Source of the DNA: Tritrichomonas musculus
Taxonomy: Eukaryota; Parabasalia; Tritrichomonadida; Tritrichomonadidae
Length of the DNA: 64,000 nucleotides
Direction of reading: 5' to 3'
Assembly: GCA_039105265.1 (NCBI GenBank)
Contig: JAPFFF010000048.1
Location: 124,001-188,000 of the forward strand
Shown: positions 50,606 to 59,000 of the stretch, in pieces
How the letters are laid out: each line of letters begins with the position of its first letter
Position numbering within the stretch: position 1 is the first letter of the stretch
Translations under genes and position numbers: made by a program
Notes under the pieces: model-generated
Databases searched by the model: none
What the model saw: only the letters and a program-made list of their open reading frames with translations
Told to the model about the DNA's origin: nothing

Positions 50606-52222
50606 ATGAATATTGCCTATGGTAACCAAGTATATCTTACAAAGCATGATTTCATCATTGACTCACAAAACGCAGTTATTCCTAATCCCTACCCTTCAAT
50701 AGAAATCCAAATTTCATGTAGAAACCTTCCAAAACTTGATTCAGATAGCGAATTAAATCCAATGTGCATTTTTTATGCACATGAAAATGGATATTATACT
50801 GAAATTGGACGAACTGACCTAATATTAAATAATACTAATCCTGATTTTTCTCAAAAATTCCTAATTTATTATATTTTTGAAATAAATCAACCATTAAAAT
50901 TTGAAATTTACGACTGCAATGCCCGAAAATCATCATTACAAAAAACTTTCATTGGGCAATGCGAAACTGACGCTTTTCATCTTATTTCAGCAACATCGCC
51001 ACAATTAGTATTTGAATTACAAAATGCTGAGCGATTTGATCGGCGCGGACAACTCGTTATTACTGTGCATCCAGTCAAAACAAATCAATATCATTTACAA
51101 GGTCAAATACAGGTCAATAAATTGAAGAAAGTCAAAACATTTGCCAAAAATAATCCCTTTTTTGTCCTTTCCAAAAAATCGGAAGATGATGAAAAAAACA
51201 TCGTCATCTATCGTTCAGAAATTGTTCCGCAATGTTACAGTTGTTCTTTTCAAACTTTTTCAATACCATTGAATCTTCTTTGTACTGAAAATCTTGATGA
51301 TTTGATTATTTTATCGTTTTACCATTGCAACAAAAAAGGAATTGCAAAGCGAATTGGCAAGTATCAAGGCTCAATTCGTCAATTCAAAGAGAATGTGAAA
51401 TCGCCATTTTCTCTGTCAAAAAAGACCAAAACAAAAGGTCAATTCTGGTTTAACTTTTTCAATATCATTCAAATTCCCACTTTTTCAGACTATTTCAAAA
51501 GTCGAATTCAAATTAAATTGATGACAGCGATCGACTTTTCTGACAATAACGAAGTGCCAAAATCAATGACTTCACTTCACCAAATTTCAGACGATCAAAA
51601 TTCATTGAATCACTATCAAAAATGCATATTTTCTATCGGCTCCGTTTTGGCCAAATACAACAAGGATGGGATGTTCCCCGTTTTTGGTTTTGGCGCCAAA
51701 ATTAACGACCGTTTAAATCATTGTTTTCCACTGACATTGACCAGTGATAGTCAATGTGTAAACGGTCACCAAGGAATTCTTGATGCATACAAAAAGTCGA
51801 TAGGTGAAGTGACACTATCGTCTCCTCCTTATTTGAGCCTCGTGTTGGAGGAGGCCGTCGCCTTGGCACTCAGAAATTACCAGAATCATGGAATCTATTC
51901 TGTCCTGCTAGTATTGGCAACTAGCATGATATGTGATATGAAAAGAGCGATTGAAATTATTGGCGAATGCAGCAGCAAGCCAATAAGCTTCATTTTCATT
52001 GGAATCGGAGACGGAGACTTCACCGAAATGGAAAAGCTAAACTCTGTCGAATCACAGAGTAACTTTAAGAGAGACTTGGTGCAATTTGTGAAATATAATG
52101 AAATCGATGATTACAAAAAATTGCAGAGAAAAGTTTTGGCTAGACTGCCAAAGCATATTCATGAGTTTTGCGCATCACGTGGCTTTGTCCCTTCTATGAA
52201 TAAAAATTATTTTATTAAATAA
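50606..52222 (+). CDS. Copine (two C2 domains plus copine A domain)
   Basis: 538 aa. C2A spans about 25-150 (IEIQISCRNLPKLDSDSELN; NPDFSQKFLIYYIFE), C2B about 165-290 (YHLQGQIQVNKLKKVKTF; NPFFVLSKKSE), and the vWA-like copine domain about 300-510. The latter has LMTAIDFSDNN in the MIDAS position, HYQKCIFSIGSVLAKYNKDG, FPVFGFGAKI and SFIFIGIGDGDF. Copines bind phospholipid in a calcium-dependent way and recruit partners to membranes. Several C2A calcium Asp positions appear replaced, so calcium dependence is uncertain. The stop lies within TTAAATAAAC, giving the TAAA signal. Intact and of usual length. Confidence 0.92.
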   Translation: MNIAYGNQVYLTKHDFIIDSQNAVIPNPYPSIEIQISCRNLPKLDSDSELNPMCIFYAHENGYYTEIGRTDLILNNTNPDFSQKFLIYYIFEINQPLKFEIYDCNARKSSLQKTFIGQCETDAFHLISATSPQLVFELQNAERFDRRGQLVITVHPVKTNQYHLQGQIQVNKLKKVKTFAKNNPFFVLSKKSEDDEKNIVIYRSEIVPQCYSCSFQTFSIPLNLLCTENLDDLIILSFYHCNKKGIAKRIGKYQGSIRQFKENVKSPFSLSKKTKTKGQFWFNFFNIIQIPTFSDYFKSRIQIKLMTAIDFSDNNEVPKSMTSLHQISDDQNSLNHYQKCIFSIGSVLAKYNKDGMFPVFGFGAKINDRLNHCFPLTLTSDSQCVNGHQGILDAYKKSIGEVTLSSPPYLSLVLEEAVALALRNYQNHGIYSVLLVLATSMICDMKRAIEIIGECSSKPISFIFIGIGDGDFTEMEKLNSVESQSNFKRDLVQFVKYNEIDDYKKLQRKVLARLPKHIHEFCASRGFVPSMNKNYFIK

Positions 52223-52691
52223 ACAAATCATATTATAAGTAATTTTTTTAGCAAATTGCTTTGAACGGGTATTTTTTATAGTGTATTTTAACAATGTTAT
52301 TGCGTAATGTTATCGTTAAAAGAATTAATGTTTGATTGATCAGCAAGGTATTTATTTTTGTGCTATTGGCATTATTATTATAAACGATGTCATATTTTCT
52401 TAATGATGTTAAAGAAGTATGGTAAAATACTCTAAAAATCATGAATTTATATGTAGAGTGAACGATTAAAAATAATTCAAATTTGATTTTTAAATGTTTT
52501 AGGCAATAAAAGATAAAATAAGAAAAAATATACATATGGAAAATGCTTTATGTGATAATAGTATTTCTTTTGTTCTGATGTTCAAAAAAAAAAAAAAAAA
52601 AATAATTATCTACAATATTATTCGATTAGTAAATCAAATTATCGCAAGCAGAAAAGTTTATTTAAAAAACATTTGCTTATGGCGTATAAAA
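52223..52691. other. AT-rich spacer between convergent genes
   Basis: No gene seen. It contains a poly-A run near 52,586-52,602. Confidence 0.6.
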
Positions 52692-53492
52692 TTAGTGTTC
52701 CTTTAAATTCCAAGGTTTTCCACCGCAAAAATGAAATGAATCTAATAATCGAGGATCTTTAAAGATGTAATAATGTATATGATTTTTGTATCCATGGAAA
52801 GATTTATATCTTTTTTCACAAACATGTTTAGATCCAAGAGTTTCTCTGTTATGTAAGGTATAAAAACTATCTAAATAAGCATCGCATGCGAAAAAGGTTA
52901 AATTATCACTATTTTCGTTGCATTCTCTTTTAGCATCAGTAATTGTATAATATAAGTAATATCCTTTACCAAAAGGTCCAACTGTTTCAGGAACTTGTTG
53001 AGATCTATGTATTTCTGGTGCATTATTAACGTTTGTCACATAAAAAAGTACAATCCTTGGTCTATCTATATAGAAAAACTTACTTGGTTTTTGTCCATAA
53101 ATATACTTAATATTATGGATTCTTGAAGGATCAAGGCACACAATTTCGCGGCCTGTGGGTTGTTTAAAACCAATAATTGAGTTATATCCTTCGTTTATAA
53201 GTTGTTGAGTGTCAACATTTCGACTTGCTGCTTCGTCTTTCTTAAATTCTTTATATTTTCCAATATATACATCAGCAATAAGATAAGTCCAACGGATATT
53301 TGACTCTCGGTGATGTTTAACCTTTAGAGCTGCGGCTTCTAAGGTGTTTGCGAAATAAACACCATTTCCATATAATCCTCTTCCTGTTTTGAAAGTTTGA
53401 GATTCTATAATCAAGTCAGCGCATTCGACAGGGGTAACATGAATAAGGCATTGGCGGCCTAAACTTGGGAGTTCTCTTTGTTGCTTTTTCAT
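52692..53492 (-). CDS. PARP-like ADP-ribosyltransferase with a degenerate second repeat
   Basis: 266 aa from ATG 53,492; the codon before it is TTG. Residues 8-128 are a PARP-type fold: LIHVTP (H18), GRGLYGNGVYFANT (Y46) and GREIVCLDPSRI (E116), giving an H-Y-E triad for NAD binding and transfer. Residues 145-255 align with the first repeat (FYVTNVNNAPEIH; GPFGKGYYLYYTITDAK; HIHYYIFKDPRLL) but have Tyr at the His position and no Glu at the third. It therefore looks like an internal duplication with one potentially active and one inactive copy. Length is short for full PARPs, and no accessory domain is seen. The substrate is unknown. Confidence 0.75.
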   Translation of the reverse strand: MKKQQRELPSLGRQCLIHVTPVECADLIIESQTFKTGRGLYGNGVYFANTLEAAALKVKHHRESNIRWTYLIADVYIGKYKEFKKDEAASRNVDTQQLINEGYNSIIGFKQPTGREIVCLDPSRIHNIKYIYGQKPSKFFYIDRPRIVLFYVTNVNNAPEIHRSQQVPETVGPFGKGYYLYYTITDAKRECNENSDNLTFFACDAYLDSFYTLHNRETLGSKHVCEKRYKSFHGYKNHIHYYIFKDPRLLDSFHFCGGKPWNLKEH

Positions 53493-54116
53493 CAAATATT
53501 AAAAGAAATTTTTTTATTTCAAATTCAACTTGCCATATTTTACAATAACGTTTTTTTGGTATCGACTTTTTGAAATATAAAATTTAATCATAAAATGTTA
53601 ATGTCTACTGATTGGATTTAATGAAAACCTTTCAATATTGTAACAACTCATGAGTGTGATGTTTGTTGAATTTCGTAAAGGAATGGATTGATAATTGGAT
53701 AAAACTCATTTATTGGTTAAAAATTTCAAAAAAAAAAAAAACTTCCAAAACATCAGGTTTAACACAAAATCCAGTACAATTCGTTCTTGTAACCGTAATG
53801 GTATAGCATCCTGTTAATGACATTTTTCAATGATGAAACAAAATACAAATTCAAAAAGATAAACCTTTTGTCATTAATTGGATGCTATACGTAATGGTGT
53901 CAGTATTTGCTAACTGAAGTGTGTATTTTAGCGCTACCTGTGCTTGATTTCGCTTTGAATTGTGTGCTAACATCAGTAATTGATTCTTTTTGATCATCTT
54001 GATTTTCAGCAACTTCAATTTTATGAATTATTTTTGCTGGCATTTCGATTTGTGTGAAGTGTGCTATGATTGGTAAATATCATTGTGTGTTATATTCACG
54101 AGATGGATTGTAATCC
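53493..54116. other. Spacer containing a 90-bp MITE-like element
   Basis: Apart from the element at 53,801-53,890 there is no coding signal. Some protein-like short frames near 53,930-54,060 are too short to call. Confidence 0.5.
53795..53896. mobile_element. 90-bp MITE-like element with 6-bp target duplication
   Basis: Inverted 22-bp ends (53,801-53,822 and 53,869-53,890; outer bases gtatagcatcc, inner ttaatgaca) match at 20 of 22 positions around a ~46-bp centre. gtaatg flanks both sides (53,795-53,800 and 53,891-53,896). Size, TIRs and TSD fit a non-autonomous DNA transposon. Confidence 0.7.
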
Positions 54117-55376
54117 ATGAATTTCAATATATCAGCAAAATTTGTTGGATTTACTTTTTCAAATTTACCAAGAATTCGATTTGAATACAATTTCCATGCT
54201 TATAATGCACATTTATCTTTGGATGAAATGATTAAATCAAGAATTACATCAATAGTTTTACTAAAGTTGGTCAAAAAAAGTGAAAAATTCCCAAAAATGT
54301 GTAAAAATTGTACGTTTAAATCCGTTAATAATTTATTAAAATTAATGATTTCGCGACAAAAGCTACAAAAATTTTTACAAAATCAATTTAATTTTGATAT
54401 ATTGCAAAATTACCAATTGACGATTCAATTAAAATATCAGATAAAATTAGATTGGTGTTAAAAAGTGATTTGTATGAATTAATCAAAACTTTAACAGATA
54501 AGGATATATGTAAATTTCTTAAACCGAGTCATTCTCTCTTTTCTTTACTAAAAAATCAAATTCGAAGTCGAGATCCATGTTCTATTGGTAGACCAACAAA
54601 ATTACTTACTGAATCAGAGCAAAAAATACGTCAATGGTTAGTTGATCGTGCAAAAAATAATGATTTCCCAACTAAAAGAGAGTTTAAACAACGCTGCGTT
54701 TTTTTTTTTTTTTTTTTTTTTTAGAAGAACAAAAATTTGATGGGAGCTTCTCAAAAAATTATTTTGACACATTACTCAAAAGAATTGCTCCTGATTATGA
54801 AAAAAGAGTTGTCCAACCTGTTGATTTTGAAAGAGGTTTTTTATCAAAATCAGATATCACAAAATATTTTGAAGTTTTAAAAAATCTTAAAATTGACAAA
54901 ATTTTACCAAAATTAATAATAAATTTAGATGAAAGGGGCTTTGGTGGTTCTGTAAGTGGTAGGAAAAAACCAATTAAATATATTGTATCTAGAAATTATA
55001 AAGGAAAGTTACGTTATCAATACCAAGAAGCCTCGAGTCATATCACATCACTTGTTGGAATAACAGCATCTGGAATAATATTGCCTCCATGTGCAATTAT
55101 CAAACGTGGATCAGAAAATCCAGATGGTTCATCATGTCCTTATTTTGGTAAAATGAAAGTGTATTGTTCACCTAATGCTTTCATAACACGTAAAATTTTT
55201 GAGCATTATATTCAAAATACTGTTATCGATTACATTCAAAAAGTTCGTGAAGAAATCAATGATCCTGATAAACCTGCTTTGATCATTTATGATGGTTTAA
55301 AAGGACATCTTTCAGACATTCTATTTTCAAGGTGTACTGAACAAAATATTTATATTGTATTAATCCCAAGCAGTAG
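54117..55376 (+). pseudogene. DDE superfamily (pogo/Tc1-like) transposase, frameshifted and truncated
   Basis: Pieces in order: an N-terminal helical frame (54,117-54,461); a helix-turn-helix piece (CSIGRPTKLLTESEQKIRQW, about 54,580-54,640); a T-run of about 22 at 54,701-54,722 that shifts frame; then a catalytic core with IINLDERGFGG (first Asp) and ALIIYDGLKGHLSD (second Asp), reaching LIPSSS at about 55,376. There the reading changes to unrelated GC-rich sequence, so the third acidic residue and the C-terminus are lost. The break coincides with the start of element B. Confidence 0.8.
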
Positions 55377-55505
55377 TATATACGAGTCGGTTTCCGCAGG
55401 GGCCACGCTACGCTTAAGCCCACACGTCAACACGAACTCGTGATAAAAATAAAAAATAAAAATGATAAAAATAAAAATAAAAAAATAAAAAAAAATAAAA
55501 AAAAA

Positions 55506-56013
55506 TTTTTCTTCAACTTGTTGTTTCTTGAAGTACTACTAGGGACCTAAACAACTACCTCGGGTCCCCACTACTACTAGGGACCTAAACAACTACCTCG
55601 GGTCCCCACTACTACTAGGGACCTAAACAACTACCTCGGGTCCCCACTACTTGTTTTTTCTTGAAGTACTACTAGGGACCTAAACAACTACTAGGGACCT
55701 AAACAACTACCTCGGGTCCCCACTACTACTAGGGACCTAAACAACTACCTCGGGTCCCCACTACTTGTTTTTTTTCTTGAAGTACTACTAGGGACCTAAA
55801 CAACTACCTCGGGTCCCCACTACTACTAGGGACCTAAACAACTACCTCGGGTCCCCACTACTTGTTTTTTTTTTCTTGAAGTACTACTAGGGACCTAAAC
55901 AACTACCTCGGGTCCCCACTACTTGTTTTTTCTTGAAGTACTACTAGGGACCTAAACAACTACTAGGGACCTAAACAACTACCTCGGGTCCCCACTACTT
56001 GTTGTTTCTTGAA
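55506..56013. repeat. 38-bp minisatellite with hairpin-forming units
   Basis: The unit actactagggacctaaacaa plus ctacctcgggtccccact is repeated about eleven times. Every one to three units it is interrupted by a spacer cttgtttt(t)ttcttgaagt of variable T length, giving five superunits. Two units are shortened to the first half. Each full unit contains gggacc...gggtccc, able to form a hairpin. Confidence 0.88.
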
Positions 56014-56023
56014 GTACTACTAC

Positions 56024-56060
56024 TGAAACGGCACAGGTACCAGCCCCGAGAATCTCGTAC
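56024..56060 (-). repeat. Copy 2 of the 37-bp inverted repeat shared by both Maverick ends
   Basis: tgaaacggcacaggtacc, ag, then 17 bases that are the exact reverse complement of 428-444. It lies between the 38-bp array and the stop codon of the fibre-like gene at 56,061. Confidence 0.85.
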
Positions 56061-59000
56061 CTATTTCTTCATATATATAGCATCGAAACAAATCATAGAA
56101 CATTCATCACAATCTAACTCAATATTATATATATCATAAGCACCAGAAGGTGGGTTAGTGTCTTTAAAGTATATTTCATCCAAATATGATTTTATTTGTT
56201 GAGGGTCAGACCATTCAGTTGATATAAATCTAATAAAATGTAGCTTTTGAGTCTTGTCCTTGAATATCAATAAGTACTCCCCATCTGGAACAGGTTCATT
56301 ATCACCTGTTGGATCATTATCTAAATTATCAATAATTATGTGTTTCTCGCTTGTAAAATAAGAGAATAGAAAATACCTATTATATTCATCAGTGACATCA
56401 GTAAATCCTGTATAATATGCTTTCCATTCCCTATCTGGGTCATTTTTCTCTTCTAATGCAGCTAACCTAGCTTCCATTGCTGCTATAGTATCTTTTAATG
56501 TTGCATTCTCTCTCTCTAAATTTGATATTTTGCTATTTATTGTTACGATACTAGCAACATGTTCACCTACTAGAATAGCTAAATCTTGATGAGCTTTAGA
56601 TGTATTATCTATTTTTGTTTTTACTTCCTCAAGCTCACTTTTTAATGCATAATTTGACAAATCAACAGGTTCAGGTATATCTTTCTTTAATGCATACTCC
56701 TTTAGTACATCATTAACCTCATCAACTGTGGGGTATTCATTCATAATAGTAGCTATTGATTCATTATTGTCGTGGGATATCTTTTCAAGTGAGTCTACCT
56801 TGTTGTTAAGTGCATCTATATCACATGTATATGCTATATCCTTAACCTCAAATGACATTCTCCTAACAGCACTATTTTCTTTAATGGCTATACCAGTAAC
56901 TCTTACTTGCTGTGGGTTGGCTATAACTATTGTCTTGTCATTTAAGGTGCATGTTGGGAAGTAATCACTGCCCTCATATTGACTTATAGTACCACCTGCA
57001 ATAGTAATAGTTATTATACACTCCTCATAGTCGATGTCATTAAACTCACTAACCTTCATAACCATTAGCCTTGCCTTAATAGTACCATCTGTAATAACAT
57101 CTTCAGCTTCAAGGTGTACTTCCTTATTAACAATACTACCTACTATATCAATAGTATCATCTCTTACTAAATCATTCTTATCAACATAGTTATTATTTTC
57201 TACTTCCTCATTAACCTCATTTATTTTATCAGCTAATAGCCTAAATGCAGGTTTTAATGATTCCCTGAAGTGGTTGCATAAATCAATAGCATCTCGATAT
57301 GTTGTTATCGTCTTTGAAATGTCTTCAGTTTCATCAGTATATTCAACAACTACCTTTTCTGCATCACACCAATTAATAATAGGTGTTAAATCAGTTGTAG
57401 TTGACCTTCCTATTTTTAATGGAGGTAGGTTGCTTCCATCACCTAGATGAAACAAAGCATGTTCACCTTGTGATACACCTTCAATAGCAGAATCCACACC
57501 AGCCTTTGTAAATGTGAACCCTGTTCGAAACAATGTAAGACCAACATTAGCTATACTACCTGCAGTTCCTATAACTCCAAATGCTAGTGCTACATTTGAT
57601 ACTATTCTAACCTGGTCTATGTCTTCTTGTAAATGTTTAGTAATCCTTTTAGTCTCTCCCATTTCTGCATTTAACACATTTACTTTCGAGGTTATGTCCT
57701 TAACATCATAACTAACTACATCAAAATTATTGGTTAATACATTTAAATCACTCCTCATGGTAGTAATATTATCAGCTGTTATAATCTTTGAACTAGTAAT
57801 ATTGTAGTCTGTGTATAAGGTAGTAGCTGCATTAGGATTTGGTGTTATTTCATAAAACTGTTGGTCTATTATGTACTTAAATGCATTAGTTGATGAATCC
57901 CAATTAATCTCATCAATCGGGTCTGTATAATCCTTCCTCAAATATAATTTTATGTCTCTGGTTTCACCAACATCTAAGCAAAAGCCCCAATCATAGCTAA
58001 TTGTCTCAATAGTATCAAGAACAGGTATAACATCAACAAATACCTCTCCATTCTTTTGTGCATGGAACCCATCAGGTTTGAATGATAACCTTGTTGCTGT
58101 AGAAGACTCACCTACATATATATCTAAATATATCTTTTCAACCAAATCAGTTCTAATTCCTTCAGTACTATCCATCGATATGTATAGAAGAACAGTGCCA
58201 TAATAACCAGGATGTAATGAGTTTGATAAGCCATCAGTTAGGTGGTTCTCATATGCACATGTCATATTCCATTCACTACCATCTTTAATAGTTCCATCTT
58301 TCATTTCTAGTTTAAATTCATTTTTGTAGTTCTTTAATAGTGAATGCATTAAACCGTTTCCTTCATTAGTAATTATTGCTTCATGCATGTCTGTTTGTTT
58401 GACTGTTATCCAACAACCATAACAACTATTGGCTTTCTTAGTAGGTCGAATATTCCATTTATTAATGACTTTCCCATTAAGATGACCTTTCGCATTATCT
58501 CCTGACCAATACCCCTTATTCTCACGACTTTTATCAGTATTCCATTGTAGGTTCCATGTATTGCCAAAACAATGTTCCTTGAAGACAAAGTTTAATTTAT
58601 CAGGTATTTCATAGTTATCTGGTACTTCATATACCATCTTATAATATTCGTCCTCTCCTATTTTTTCTTCTGTGATGATAGATGGTTTATAAAAGTAGTG
58701 AACATCGCTTTTATGGAGTTTTAATGCATTATCAGCTTCAATGATAGAACATTTTATTGCCTTATCTGTTTTTAATGCCGTCGGTTCATATTCATTCATA
58801 ATACTTAGTTCACCATTTAGATATAAAGTATAAGGGTGAAAAGGTAGACTTTTGTCGAATGCTATATAATACCTATCATCTGTTGATGAGTTATCATTGA
58901 TGGTACAATAATCATTCTCTTTATTGTAGGTAATAACTGGACAAACTATTTTACCATTTCTGGATGCTATATAGAACTCTTTTATGTACCGACCTCTTTC

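Noticed and set aside
55506-56013. CRISPR array at the 38-bp repeats
   Set aside because: The intervening segments are repeated spacers of the same sequence, not unique, and the genome is eukaryotic.
428-56060. One 55-kb element bounded by the 37-bp inverted repeats
   Set aside because: The interior is full of host genes and tRNAs, a complete unrelated MULE, and sequences typical of ordinary trichomonad chromosome. Two polymerase lineages lie at the ends.
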